NCBI GenBank assembly: GCA_949358305.1
Contig: OX442315.1
Location: forward strand, 22,594,427 to 22,658,426
Source of the DNA: Strigamia acuminata
Lineage: Eukaryota; Arthropoda; Chilopoda; Geophilomorpha; Linotaeniidae
DNA length: 64,000 nucleotides
Direction of reading: 5' to 3'
A program made the translations under genes and the position numbers. Below are positions 13,601 to 28,445 of this stretch, in pieces. The notes under the pieces are model-generated. The model did no database searches. It had not been told where the DNA came from and saw only the letters and a program-made list of their open reading frames with translations. Every line of letters starts with the position of its first letter. Position 1 is the stretch's first letter.

Positions 13601-14400
13601 CGATAGTTTGGCATTGTCTGTGGTTAAAGCAAAATGAAATAAAATTGGCAAATGCTTAACGATTGTGTCCTATATTTGTTCTTTTATTTCGCCATTAATC
13701 TTTGTGTGGTAAGAAATAAAAGATTATGTACTCATATCCTCTTAACGACAGTTGCTGTCGTAAATCACTATAAAAATTAATAACTGCTATTTCTATTTGA
13801 GTGCCCATATATATATATATTTGCTCATGGTTTTCTTCCCTGCTTTACATTGGATTGAATTTTGATTCTCAGCCTAGAGATAAAATGAGTTTGTTGCAGC
13901 TAAAACAAAATGAAATCTGTTGGGAGTGCTTTGCCAATTAGCTCTCCATTTTAAGGCTTGGCAAACTGATAGACCTGTTTTCCCTCTCCAATTCCATTTT
14001 CTGAGAGAATCTGCAGATCTCAAACTCAAACTAAAGGAAGTTGAGAATTGAGATAAATAAAAGATGAACTGATGAAAAATGTTATCCATGATTCACATTT
14101 TCTACTATTTTCTTCTGCTTTTACACCATGCTGTTTAATGTTTTCTATCAACTTTTCTCTCACTCTTTATTCCACACATGTTTTCCCTAGATAACTATTC
14201 TTTTTTCCAAGCTACATAAATTTGAATTTTTTAAAATGCTTTTCTTTTTCTTTTTTTTCAAAAGCTGCAAAACTTTATTTCCGTATGACAATTGCGGAAC
14301 ACAATAATCACAACAGTTTAGCTGATGTGTGAAAACATCATGTGCACTGAGTGTTATTGTGTTTTTATTTCAATATCAACACGAATAACAAAATTGTTCT

Positions 14401-14408
14401 TGACGTCA
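14401..14408. promoter_or_regulatory. Full CRE palindrome TGACGTCA
   Basis: Exact CREB/ATF consensus in the gene-poor tract. Motif match only, no other promoter feature seen. Confidence 0.2.
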
Positions 14409-16596
14409 CTATGTCCAAAGTTCAAGGTTTGAGGTATTTAATCCACGACAGACTCATTTGATCCGTGAATCCTCACTTGTCAGTGAAATTGGATCTGTGC
14501 ATGCGCGTGGCATTCAAAAACGAGGGCTTGGTGAGCTAAAGTTTGACACAGGTTCACCCAACTAAATAAATAAAATCGTTGTGCAGATGTGTGCAGATAT
14601 GATTTTTTTTAAAGCAAATTGATTATTTCATATTAAAATTGAAAACCAAGATTAACACTCAGCACCCTAACCTTTAAATATTAATTATCCTACATCTGCT
14701 TTATTTTACGTTCAGTGCACCGTGGTTTAGTGTAATTTGCATTTGCATTCTCTGAACTTCATTTCGAAATATTTCTGGGTGTGTAGACTGAATTTCGAAG
14801 TAATGGCGTTAATCATATTGCAGATGCAGCACGAAATAGTATGGAAAAGGGAACTATAAAGTCTATTAAAGTGCACGCTATTATCCACTCATAAATCAAA
14901 CCTAGTGACAAGCGCATTGTGACATAGAGCATTAAGTAGTGGGAGTGCGTGTTATCACATGTTACACTTTTCTTTTTGTCTGATTCTTGTTTGATTAGAC
15001 GCTAATTCACCTGGTTTGTGTTGCCGGCTTGCAAATAAGTTAGCAAAGAGAAAAGCCATAAGTATATAATCAATGTCATAACGCAGTGTGACGATAAAAA
15101 TAACCTTGTACTTTTTTTTCTCGAAAGATATTGCTCAATTAATCAAGTGGCAAACTCAATGCACGTAAATATAACTTATGTAGACATCAAATTTGCTTTT
15201 AAGTAAGACTTCTCATGGAAGAGTAGAAATGAGTGCTTATGCCGTTCAATTTAACGACCAATTTTTCAAACTAGAATCCAAAGTAATTCCGTTTATGAAT
15301 TATAATATGGTTTAACCCCATTAAACTTACTAATCATGAAATAATTATAAATGTAAATTTGTGATTTAATAAATTTGTTTATAGTTTAATCAATGCAACA
15401 GTCGGTACACAGCGAAATGAATTCCTGATTTTATAATTTTGAATTTGATTTCAATAATATCTAGGTCTAACAAGTAAGCGTTATCGATTTCTGGACACAA
15501 CAATCCGTTTTAATGATGTTAAATGACAAATAACTGGAGAGAATAATTGGTCCGAGTAAGCAGTGGCTATATTCGGATCAATAATGCCAGTAGAAAGTCT
15601 TTAATTTTGTTTGTCAGCCTTTTTAAAGTAATTGGAAAATTAAGTGTTTTCCAGCCCTGTGCAGAATGTTTGTTGACTACTCGAATCTCAGACGTGTAAA
15701 CCCCAACACAATTGTGTTAATGAAATGAACTCAAGTTTTTTTTATGTGGGTGGGGTTTAGATGTGTATAGAAAAGGGTCAACGATCTAAATGTGAATTGG
15801 TATGTCGCGTAAAATATTCAGTACGAATGGAGTTTTAAAAAATGCAGAAGTTAAGTTTTGTGAGTTTGGATGTTTGATGTTAATTTTTCTCTGCTGCTTT
15901 TATTTATGAGTAGAGATTGTCATGTCATTTTTATAGTCCGGATGTGGAACTTGACGTCTTATTTACAACTTTCAGAGTCGGAAACTAACGTTTGCCCACT
16001 TGTGAATAAACATCACTTGTCAGACACCATTCTTGCAATTGCAGATTGGTCGTATTCGGACAAATTGAGAATAATAATAATTTGTTTGTCTGGTAAACAT
16101 GGGTCGCTCATATTTTGATGTTTACATTCTGTATGAACAGAAGTTAGCTTGTTGACGCCCCTCATTTGCTCTCTTTTGGCCACATTCCAAATGAGAAGGC
16201 CAATAATTGTAGATAATCGAAATGTTATGTCCGTACTAACTATCAAACTTGTAAATTAATGGGGTAAAAATAAGCGTAATTAAAGTGTAAGTCATGTTAC
16301 ATATTTCCTATTGATGGGAAAATGGCTTGGCAATCTTGATTGTAGCCTGGAAACAAGAGTTATAGCACATTAAAAGTCAGAAAAACGAAATTATATTTAA
16401 TCGTTAAAGTTAATTACGTTTCAGTTGAATACATCTTTTTTTTTAAATGTAGTACTTTATTATAATTTTCTTTTCATTAAAACAAAAGTTTTATTTTTAA
16501 AATTTTTTTTTTGAGAAAGGTGAATGGCAACAATTATTCATCATGTGCAAAGACCGCAACGAATTTTGGTTTGTAAAGTGAAAAAGAGAATATAAA

Positions 16597-16609
16597 GGGG
16601 GGGGGGGGG
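16597..16609. repeat. G13 homopolymer
   Basis: Thirteen consecutive G in an otherwise A/T-rich context. Confidence 0.95.
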
Positions 16610-18341
16610 CAAAAACTGTTTCTTTAAGTCTTTTATCAGTGTCAAAAAGGAGAGCCATAATTTTAAACTGCAGTGAGAATTAATTGCTTCAAATTCAAAA
16701 AGAATTTAAACTATATGCACTTTGAAAGTTCCTTTTTTACTCATTTCTTCTCCACTACTGCCTTTATTCTTTTCTTATTAGGATTATAACAGCAATTTAT
16801 GAGGCCCAGTTTATTTCTAACCTGATACGGTCATAAGTTACTCATGTTTTCATTATGCTCTTATGCTTAAAGACGGGTGAAATTTATGAAAGCTTATATA
16901 GTGATGCATGATGGGCTTGAAAATAGTTTTTCGGGCGAGTTTTTTGGGTTAAATACTTCGCATCGTAGCCAAAGCTCGACATTTTTCACATTAGACTTCT
17001 TCGAAAATCAATTGTTCTTCCTAGAACAACTCTTTATCCTACAAGAAAATATTCAGGCAAAAAATATTCATATTGAAATCAAATTACCTGAATCAAATTT
17101 TCGTTTCATTTCACTTCTCCTAGTTATTTCTATGGGAATTCTTAATTAACAATTATTTCTAGTAATGTTTAGTTTAAACTTTGTATTCGTAAGCTTTTGT
17201 GTGAAAGGTAGCACGTTTTTTGGTAAATTCAATATTTAGTTTGAAACGTCGTTGCTTTGTCTAGGCTTTTTTTCCTTCTTCCTAGATTCGTTCTCTCGTG
17301 AGTGGGCAAGTGCTTTTTGTTTTTCCTGACTTGTCCATACCACAACCTTATCTCTCAGGCAAAAACTGACTCAATTTCAATTCTTCTTCAGTCAATACAG
17401 ACGGTAAAGCTGCAGATTGATGCGACTTCTGATGCACTACAACAAATAATTTTTTTTTTAAAGTTTAAGCAACCCAAAAGTTTCAGTTCTAAAGTATTTA
17501 AAGAAAGAACAAATGGAGTGCACATAAAAAATTGCAGTTTCATTTTCACCGGATAATTACTTTTTTTCCTTCCCCTTTTTGCTAATTTTATTAAAACTCC
17601 TAAAAGTTAATATTACCACCTTAGGAAATTTTTTAGCCTCAATTGCAGTGCAATTTCCTGCATATACCGATGCTAAGTGCATTTAGTGTGTTTTCTTTCT
17701 CACGTTAATTGCTCTCATGGTGTTTTCTAGAATGTTACATGCACACGAGAAGGAACGTTCTGTCTCCATTAGCCCTCTTCCCAATTTATCCGGCAATGAG
17801 CTTAAATGTCAAGTCCAGGGATGGCTCAAGTAATAGGCAATGGATAAAATATAAAATCCATCTCAATTTACCTATTAACCTTTCGGATTAAGTCAAAGAT
17901 GAGGCTGGGTTATTGACATTTGAGATTGCTTGTCCACCGAAACTATCACGTAATTATGAGCTGTTGATGATTATATGCAGGTTTTAATTTTTATAGAAAT
18001 GCGGCTCAGTTGGGGGAAATGTGATGCTTTTAGAAAAGGTCTTTATGTCCTGTTTATTTAATGAGAGCAAAAACATTAAAAGTTACTCAGCCTAAATGAA
18101 AAGCCAAGTCATAAAGAATGGATAGTAAAGTGGAAGGTTGACTTTTTTTCTAATTTTTTTTTGCTTTTAGAATTTTTTTTTTACATATTCTATTCTATAA
18201 ATACTAAATAGCCACCGCAGAAGTGATTAAATTACTTCCTCTGGATAAATCGACTCTTTAAATACAGTACGGTACTAAAAGTTTAAAGAAAATATACCGT
18301 GAGTGCTCTACTGTTTTGTAATGCCAAATAATTACCTAACG

Positions 18342-18378
18342 TTATTGATGTCACAATTTAAAGTGACAATATCAATAA
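18342..18378. repeat. Imperfect hairpin
   Basis: TTATTGATGTCAC (18342-18354) faces GTGACAATATCAATAA (18363-18378), with a three-base bulge and a short A/T loop. Function unknown. Confidence 0.4.
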
Positions 18379-21300
18379 TTTAGAATTTTAAAAAGTAATC
18401 AGGAAAAATAATGACGAAATAAACCACAGAAAAACCCTAATATTTTTAATATAATTATAATTATAATATAATTTTTGAATTCTCCCGTCTGAAAAGCAAA
18501 ACATGTCTGAATTTAAGTAAATTCTGTGCTTGGTCGAGTGTTTTTTGTTTATTTAGTACTCAAAAATGGTTAAAATTATTTTTATGACTATAAACTAAGA
18601 AAGAAATGTCATAGCACGTGTCTTGTTGCCGTATGTATTATATTATGGGAAAAAAGATGTTCGTTCATACAATAATCTTCAATAATGCATTGCACACTTT
18701 CGAGTCCAGCTTTACGATGTCTACAGTCCTTCAATCCTGGGTTCTAGATGTAAGCATCGTCCCTTTATGTGGCTAAGCAAACAAAGAATGGGCGCTAGCA
18801 CCACTGGAAAAACAAAAATAACTTGCTTTCCTACATTAGAAAAGGCAAATTTGATTAAAGCGATTCCAATGGAACCAGGTGGTGCATCAAGAACTACTAA
18901 TCTCTCTTTTCTCTGAACGTCATTTCATTATTCGAACGCCAGCTAGTGACAAAATCAGAAATTTTCGATTTCTAAACAACTGTATTGCATCAGCAACAAA
19001 CAACAACATTTCAACATACTCTCAATTGTTGTAATTAGGTTAGTTTAGTCTAGTCTAATTACAGTACCTCCATTATGTGTGCAACTTAACTTGCCGACAG
19101 TGTTAGCTAATACATGACGACGACAACGACAACGACCAGTCAATCCTCGAGTCAACCTCATCGTCGTGGATTGGAGAAGTAAACGACGTAACTACAGTTC
19201 GCTTCCGGTATGTCAGACTGCGCTTTCCTTTCTTCTCAGATGATTTCCTTAATTCCCGTCGTTATTCAGCAGTAATAAGCATAGTATTAGGCCTAATAAT
19301 ACTAAAATAAAGTAAATAAACAACAATAAACTCGTTATCATTAACAAAAGTAATGTACTCACAACATGTTACCGAAATATTGTGCTTTCTTTCCTTTGTG
19401 TGCAACAATCTTGACAATCGCCATGTAAAATGCATGCGGAGAATGTGATGCGCAGTTTGGTGTCAAGATCCCAGGCGAGAACGGCGGACTTGTCATCAAA
19501 ATTATGTCATTTCCAGCTTTGAAAAATGGTAAAAGAAAGAAAGCAACAAATCAGGAGCAAAATAAATTAATATTGGTCAAAAACCAAAAAATCATTTTAT
19601 CCAGTAGGCACAGTTATTCCAAAATCTACTAATAACTTGCCAAAGTCAGTTATAGTAATCATACCCTTCTTTGCCAAGTTTTTAGTACAGTATGTATGCT
19701 ATTTGATCAGCAAAGAACACGCAGAATGTTCCTTAAATATACGTTGCAGGGCGCTAGTAAGGTATGTGCACTCCAATGCTTACAAAAACGGTCTAAAAAG
19801 GTCTGCAGTAAAAGTAAAACATGTTTCGTCTATTGTAAATTTCACAAACAAAAAAATCCAATCCACGAAGGAATTTTTAGAAATTACTCCAAACTTTGGC
19901 TTTCTTTTGATTTGCTTCATCATTCTAGTTTAGAAATTTATACGGTAGTTCCAATAATTAAAAACAGACAGTATAGGCTTAAATGAAAATTGTAAGCAAA
20001 GTGAGGCGTACCGTAGTTTCTGAATCCCCATAGTGCCAAAGACTGTATGATTTATTCTGGGACTCTGAGCCTTATAATACAAACCCTGAGTTTTCAATCC
20101 AGAGAGGCAATCAGTAGAGTATAGTGTTCCTTGATTGTATGTGCACTTTTGCATTCCATTCATGTCACACGACTGGCAAGTCAATCAGACATGTTTTATT
20201 CTACTGTGTGCTGTGTGAACTTTTGTTTTTCATTGTTTGTTGAATTATTTGTTTCATTCTTTGATATTCCAGTGGGAAAAGTTTAGAAACCATGCTGCTT
20301 GTTTATTTTTTTTGTTAAATCCACAGACAATATTTACTTTAATGTAGGAAGTACCTAATAAAGACAAATTACAGTTCGCGTCCAGTAACTTGATGCTAGA
20401 TTCAAACTGCGCATCCCTGTCTGCGCAGACAATTAACATGGCTCAAATACAGGCAATCATCAAATCTGATCTGGAAGAAATGTATCAGGATTCAGAATCC
20501 TTGTTTAGAATTAAAACAACAAAAATAGACTTAAACCGCCATGTTTTTTGAACGAGTTTGAGTTTGTGCGCACTTGTTTGTATTTCGTATTGATCACTGA
20601 TGGTAAAAAATTATTTATTTTATTCGTGTGACTCTTGGGCACTGGACTTTGACCCCTGCCCTCAGTCCACTTCCCTACCGTAAGGGGGAACCTCGTTACT
20701 GTACGGGGTTTACGGATCGGCTCCCGTAAACCTACATTGGTCGCCATCTTGTCTTTCGCTGTTTTCTAACATGCACGTACGAAACTGACTCACAATTCTA
20801 TTGTGGCTTATTTTACAATTGGTGATGGTGAGAGCATACTTAAGTTCCTATGGGTTATGGAGGGTAAGATTTATCTGATCTCATGTAAAACGAGATCCGT
20901 GACCTTACATCATATTTCTTGATTTAAGCAGAGGCGATGCACAGAAATGAATTAAAAATTAAAATATTTAAGCACGTTAATAGTTTATTGAAAGCGCATT
21001 CCCTCCGGTCCAATTTCGAGTCTCTTTTACATTCCAGAATACAGTAGAACGGACACTATCGATAGCTTGGCCAAAAATGATCCCGTGTACTGTAGAAACA
21101 GCTTTACTTACATAAGAATTCATATTTGGAGGCGCAGATTGAATGCAAATTTAGTTTATGTCTTACTTTATTATTATTATTAATCAGTTTTACCATTTGC
21201 AGTGATTTTAACATTTTAAAAGCTATTAATGAAGCTAATAAAATATGAAGTAACAGCAATAATAATACTTTTTGCTCATAAGCATCTTTGAGATTTTTTA

Positions 21301-21768
21301 GCATCAACGTGTTTATTGCAGCGATGGGGGCGGGGGAGTTAAAGTGGAAAAGAGCAATCTACTCTTTTCGAACCACCTGCGTTTTTAATACATTTAAGCA
21401 TTAGTTTAAATTATTAAAAGCATTTATTTCGCATGATTGTCACGGGCTTTCAGCGAGTACATGCGAAGTAAAAAAATAAAAAAAACGCAATTGAATAATC
21501 TGTCATTCTCAAAGCAGATTATGCGCTGATAACGACTTTTCTTTTCTTTTTGGTGCATTTATCAAATTTTTTGAAGCCAGTAAATGATTGGCTGCAGCTT
21601 CCTTTTTCCGCTATGGGAAGAGTGAGAGCTTTGTCAGGTGTGGTGAAGCATATGTGTCCTAACTTTGTCAAATCCTGCATCAATATTGGAAGAGGTAAAC
21701 GATCCCCGTAACGATGGAAGGACTTTCCATATTTCTCGTTGCTATCATCGCCTGGTCGGATGCTCTTC

Positions 21769-21782
21769 GTTGCCGTGGTAAC
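21769..21782. promoter_or_regulatory. RFX X-box-like site
   Basis: GTTGCCGTGGTAAC fits the X-box consensus RYYNCC-(N1-3)-RRNRAC bound by RFX factors, which drive ciliated sensory neuron genes in animals. It lies in a patch of balanced composition (21580-21800). No adjacent ciliary gene is visible, so it may be an enhancer element or chance. Confidence 0.3.
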
Positions 21783-24700
21783 AGGAAATCTGCTGCTCTG
21801 CTCTATTGAATTTTCATGCAAAATCGGTCAATGAGTCTCACCCCCCGCTCTCGACTACAAAATGCCATGCACATGGTTGTTGGTATGTTGAATTGGAAGA
21901 CACGACTTGTATTATTCCTTTCAGTAATCCGAAAACTAGAAGCAGGTGCAAAGAAAAAGCTAATTATATCATTTTTTAAAGCTAATAGGCAGATTGAAAC
22001 AGGTCTCGTCTCTGGAGGGACAGCGAACGAGACTTAAAAAATAGAATTGGATAAATTAATTTGATTAAAGGTAATTTGAGCGTTAGCACTTGCGCAGCTG
22101 TAAATCGGCTAAGGAAATGAAGTATTCACAATGTGTGTATTAGAGATGCATTAGTGAGAAAAAGAGTGTCTTCTATTTAATCACACTTATGTCTTGTCCG
22201 TGCATTAGTCTAGATTGCATATGCTACTCGATGTGCACATTCTCATGGGCTTTAATTAGATCCTGCCGTGTATTTTGAAAGGTAATTTGGTGCTGGACTG
22301 ATGAGGCATTTAAGGTTGCGCAGCAGGAAATGGATGTGTGTGTATTTGAAATGGAATCTGCTTACTTTTTTTCTTCTTTTTTTTTTTTATAATCTTTTCG
22401 CTGGTTTATGTAATTATTTCATTAATTAATTTAAAGTTTTATGTGTATTTGGTTTTAGAAAAGCAATTTAGCGACTTAAAGCTGAAATGAATTTGTTTGT
22501 TTACATGTTGGAAGTAGACTAAAATTTGCTTGATAATTTTCTTCGTATCAGATATCAGATTCTCACCGTAATAAAAGTGGAAAATCCACTCACCACTTTA
22601 TTACACAAGTAAAAGAGACAAAAAAATGCAGATATAAATGGAATGGAACATTATTCCTACAGCAGAAGAAGAGGAATACATTACACCCAAATGCAAATTA
22701 CACCATTGATATTCATGGAAAAAAGAACTAAAAAAAGAACATAAATATTAAGGTGGATCTAGCATTAAGAAAAGCAATAAATTTTTTATGAGCGTTTTCT
22801 ATATTGCAAAAATATAAAAATGTCAATTCTTGCCAAAATTTAGATCGGATATCCATGTCCTGATTCTTTTTTTTTATATTATGTTTTAACATTTAAAAAA
22901 AATGTAACAGCTGTCCTTGAGCTTGTTAGCTAGTCATAAAGCAAAGTTATCTGCCACGGGAATATAATGGACTGATAATTTTACGATTCTACAGACCAAT
23001 TTTTATTAGGGTTAGGCTATTCGAGTCGCAAGCACTTCGGTTGCCCATATTCATGCATATTTATGTTGATTTTGCTACTAAATGAAAGTTATTTTACTTA
23101 ATTATTTTTTTGTACAAATTAAATTAATTTAAATACATCAAACCAAAACTCAAGGTCGCAATTTGAATATCATTTTTCCACATCAAATCGTTTTTCTCTA
23201 CATGGCTAACATTTTGTAACGAGCGTTGGATGGTAAAATGTCATATCTTCCTTGCTCAATCAATAAAACGAGTTTTATCTAATAACAAACTATAAAAAGT
23301 TGAAAATTAAGCAAAGTAGAAGAATGATATACGGTACTTGCAATACAAATTCAATAAAACGTCATTTAAAACGTTGAGTCACACACACTAATCATCCCGT
23401 ACACAAAAGTTGGTGTAATTGCATGAAAATTAAAACTCCCCCTACAATTCAAGATTGGCTTTTCCTCAATGCAACTAACAAAACAAGTCCAGATCGAGTC
23501 AACTTTACACGGCAATGAAAGAAATAGAACTGCAAACACAAACTAGTAGTATGTGTCACATGAAAATGTAAACAGAAAAGCGTTGCCAAGGGCGGGAATT
23601 TCTCAGAATACAAGATCAATGTTTGTTTGTTTACAAGTTATTTTAGCAAACACGACTTCTGGTTTAATCCGGTTTGAAATTTTTATAACTTTATTAATTC
23701 CTTTCGAAGTGTTTAATTTATTATTATTACCTCTTTCCCTGAAAGCAATATGAATTCTAATAGAATTTTGCTTTATATATTCGTTTTCAGCATGAGACGG
23801 CAATTCCGTGCTTTCCCACACATTTCATAGCGTTCACTTGACCTCATGAGAAGCTGGGGTCAGCGGACTAGTAAAGCCCGTGCGACCAGCACGTGTTGGC
23901 ACGCGAGAGAGGACTGGCAGGTTTATTAATTTCCAGCTGACTACTAAATAAGCCACGTGAAGGGGGTCGGGTGAGACAAGAGTAGTTCACTTTAAAGATT
24001 GGAGTTCTTCACATATTTGGCTTTGCCCTGAACCATGCATGCATTTTCAGTTTGCTGTACAGGAGTGCTTTATTTAGGTTTCAACAACCTGACAATAAAC
24101 GAGGAGCTTAAATTACAAGATACTGTTATAAATATGCAAGGAATTTTCAATGGGTTTAGCTAGGGGCCAAATTAATAAAATTTTGAGCTATCAGCTCGTC
24201 ATTCTGCACCATCCTTAAGATGTGGATAGGTAAACACGCATTTTTAGACATTTCTCAAATCTTACAGCTATTATATTTGTTCTAATGGAAGAAAATGAGA
24301 AATTCGAAATCGGAAATGTGTTCAATTTCGTAGAAAACGAAAAGCCGCCTTATATTAGTTTTTAATAATGGTCTGAAAACGTCGGCGCTCGTTCTGCTTG
24401 CACTGTCAAATGATTGAGATTTATTTTTAGGAAATAAAAGTACTTATCATGTAATCAATCACCCTTAAGTGGTTTAAATGATGTGGTGACGCTTAAATTA
24501 AAATACGAAGTTGAAGCCAGCTCTGAGTAGTACTCCCTGCAACACAAAATGACGTTATAAAACTCAAAGTGAACACTCATGGTAGATTAAAAGTATAAGC
24601 CTCTTCTTTCAACGGTAGAAATTGCATCAATTGTGCAATGATGTAAGCAGCGAGCATGACTGGCACCTTTCAATTACTTCATAGTTAGTTGATTTTGGTT

Positions 24701-26695
24701 TATACTCTATATTGTGTTGGACAAATCATTTCACACTCTCGGTTGAACACAAGATAGTACCTACAACTTGTCAGCAAAAATAAAAATCCATAAACAAGGC
24801 TTTGATTGATTGCAAATATGCCTTTTGGTTACAACACGCGTCAACATTGCACGCATTCATTGCTCAGTTATAAAATAAAATGATCAATCTCGTAAATGGA
24901 TTCAGATTGAGTTCACAATGCCAATTGGATTGCACTGTGCAGCTTTAAAGATAATGGTTCCCTGTTCAGACCCACTAAGTAACAAGTGAAATAATGAATG
25001 AAGGTTTTTCTTCCGTGTTCTGCTTTGTTTTCTCAACAAGTTCGTAGAAAATGCGGTTTCCCAGAGGATTAAACGAAAATTTCTAACATGCACTTCGCAT
25101 CTTAACGTTGTGATGCACTGCAGTAAATATAGGGTCGGCTAGACGTGGTCTTTCTCTCGAAAGAATCCTATATTGATCGAGGGTCAGCCAATGAAGATTT
25201 CAGTATAAGGGGTAAAGCGATAGGGTTGGGTAAAAAGGGTATCTCTCACTGTCTGCATCAGGCCAAACATGTTTCTCCTTCGGAAAAGTCTTTGCTTGGC
25301 CGAGTTGAAAATTTGTAACATACAAGATATCATAAAACAAACCAATAAGCTTTATACTGGAGGCTGGTTGTTATTTGTTAATGGAGTTTTAAGTTGATAA
25401 ATTATTGAAAGGGAAGGAATTGTCTGAAAGGCACTTTTATTTCTCTCTGCTTTTTTTAGTGTTTGTTTTATAAATTTTCTGTATTTTTTTTCTTTTCCTT
25501 CTTTTTTTTAATATTATACTACTCTCCATCCTTCATTTTTTAGCAAAATGTGTTTACTTTTTTTTAAACTTTTTTATTTTGTTAAAAAAAAATGGCCGAC
25601 GTTTGTTTATTTATTTACTAATTCGCTGAGAGAAATTCCCGCTGGACAAGCGGAGATGGAGAAGTGATAAAGTGGTCTTCCAGCTGTTTTCAACACCTTG
25701 TTGTGCTATAATAGCCATTCATTGCCTATAGTTTGTCTCCAACTACTTAGCAAATTAGAACACCAGTGATCAGCATGTTTGATGTCCTATTAAAACCTGG
25801 CTGCACTAATCTGGGAGCATACGAGATCGTTATTTCACCCTATCAACGACCATTCCAAGACAGATCAACGCAGATCCAAATTAGTTTAGATTTCAATCAA
25901 TAAAACCTTGAATTTATAAAACAAATTGGTTTTATCGTCCAATTTTTGTCCGTAATCGTGAAAAAAAAAGACATTTATTTTGAGATTTTCGCTTTTGCTG
26001 ACATTTAATGGCTAAAATTTTGCCAAATTATTTCTTCGATCGCCCATAATTAATGTAATAACGAATGTTACGTTTGGCTACGAGTATTATTAGTAAAATG
26101 GTTATGGTTAGTCGATAATTTTTATCCTTCAGTTACGGTTATGTGTGCATACAGGCTCAGAGTTGTACATCATTCATTGCAGACTGAAAAATCAATGAAA
26201 AATAATTCTTGGAATTTTTTTCCCCCGATCAATGTCATTATTTAAGGATAAATCTTAAAGCTAAACAAACAAGGCAAATTCAAATCTTTTCCAGAAAAGG
26301 ATATAACCCGATTTTTAAAAAACGCATTTTTAGTTTTCGTCTTTTCGAATGCAACCACTTTGTTTTTATTGGTCGAATGTCGGAACATTTCGACATTTAA
26401 CTCGCTATGTTGGTATTAACATAGCAGCAATGCATTCAGGCGCATTCCAAAACTCATGTGTTCGTTTTAAAGTGTCGTGTTACGCGTGTTGTGTCTGTTC
26501 TTTGCAAGGGTTCAGGAATGACACTAAACATATGGTCATGTTCGGTCGTGCCTTGCCTTTCCAACTTGGGTTCAACCAGATGGATTTTCTGTTAAGAAGT
26601 GAGCGAAACGACTAATAAATTGCAATGCTTTCGGAAGTAATTGTAATGAAATGTCTTGCAGAAACAACAATTATCTTGTTATTCTCAGTTAAATG

Positions 26696-26757
26696 AACAT
26701 ATTCCCTTTTGTAATAAAAATCTAAATGAAGATTTTTATTACATAATAGAATATGTT
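26696..26757. repeat. 62-base hairpin (9 bp + internal loop + 14 bp, 6-base loop)
   Basis: The inner arms TGTAATAAAAATCT (26710-26723) and AGATTTTTATTACA (26730-26743) are perfectly complementary around AAATGA. The outer arms AACATATTC (26696-26704) and GAATATGTT (26749-26757) are also perfect, with a 5x5 internal loop between. The size resembles a pre-miRNA, but the stem is nearly all A/T and there is no conservation evidence. Confidence 0.6.
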
Positions 26758-27609
26758 TATTTAGCAGAGCACACGTAAGTCTATTAGATCGACTCAAATT
26801 GGCCTCTGAAAGCAGGCAATGGCAAACGTATCATATGTGTTCAGGCAATTACGGAAGTGACGTTACGTTTGAAGCGAATAACACGACGACACGGAGAATG
26901 AAACGTGACAGAAAAATATTTTGAGACAAACACGAATATCATTAATTTTGATATTTGACGAAATATGGAATCAGAGATCCAGTACTCTCATTTCAATAAA
27001 CGAGTCTGTCTGTAGTACGTGCGTGTGTACAAACGAGAAAGAAAGTTTATGAGTGCGAAGATGATATTTGCTGTAGCAATATTCTCTCTCTCCCTTCTTT
27101 ATTGCCTTTTCCTTCTTCACTGGCTCGCCTGGTCCATCAAGAGGGATCTGGTTCAAATTGGGCGCAGATGGAATGCAGCTGGATACACACATATCACTCC
27201 CATCGACACGCTTACATAGCCCCCTACCCTTTGATCCTTACACGGATTGAAAGAAGAAAAAGCTTTAATTTCAAATACATGTTGTGTTGCTCATTCTGAT
27301 GGAACAAGGGGAAAAAGCTACTTTAGCTGCTGCAAGATTCAGAATTACATTCCGACATTTCTCATTGAAGTTTCTGAAGATTTTTGCTCTGTACAAGTAT
27401 TACAAACAGCTATAAACTTATACTTTATGTTTGTTAACATAATTGATGTTCAATTACCGGTGTAAGTGATTGGATTTGATGAGTTTTAGTTTTGGTTGGA
27501 ATAATCATCTGATCCAATACTTTTACTTGTAGAAGTTCGGGTGTCCTTTGTTTGGTGAAATAGAGTTTGTACGGTTACAACGATAGATTAGGTTTGCAAT
27601 TTTGCATTT

Positions 27610-27631
27610 AAAAAAAAAAAAAAAAAAAAAA
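27610..27631. repeat. Poly-A run (22)
   Basis: Twenty-two consecutive A. No processed-gene body was recognised immediately upstream of it on either strand. Confidence 0.95.
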
Positions 27632-28445
27632 GGTTGAGAACGATGCGTGAAATGCATGGATTGAAATCATTGAATTGAGAAAAGGAAACAAAATGAAAAT
27701 AGTCCAAAGAAAAAAAAACTCGGTTCCATTCCATTTAGTAAATTGCTTGGCTAAAATGTTGTGAAAAGAGCTGAACTCAAACTCACTATGTTCGGATTTC
27801 ATTGGATTCACTGACCACCAATGTATAGAATAACATCAAACCAACGAATGGCTTGTTTGAATTGCAATAGTCTCTCATAAATTTTCCTGCTTCGTTCGCT
27901 GTAGCTTTAGCAAACGAAGCAGACGAGTTCTACTAACCTGAAGCGAAATTTAAGAAAACTGTATTGTAATTTTTAAGCAGATGTTATACTTGTATAAAAT
28001 ATCGATTTAATCGTTGTAGATTTGACAGAATGTACCGTAATAAACCTTTAATATAATGCCATTAAGTTGTGTATTCGTTCGTTTGTCATTCCATGCACAT
28101 ACAATAGCTCATTTGTTATATTGTGATACATGTAGAACCGCATATAACCAGCAATCTTGTTTGTGATATGATAGTCAAAATTTTTACTGTTATTTTTATT
28201 AGTGTGGCTCCAACTGTAATATCTAATTTAGTTTCGTGTTGCTATCAGTTTGGAGTAATAAATGCTCTCAAATCAACTACACCTTTAAAAGTGACAAAGT
28301 TTGCTAAAAGTCTGACATTTTTGACGAACCCGACCATCTTTTCCCATGAATTAATGGACATTGGTTAATTTACTGTCCAATGCAATGCAATAGTTGACAT
28401 CCTCTTTTGGTGGTATGAAAAAAGCACGCAGACTGGATCTAGAAC

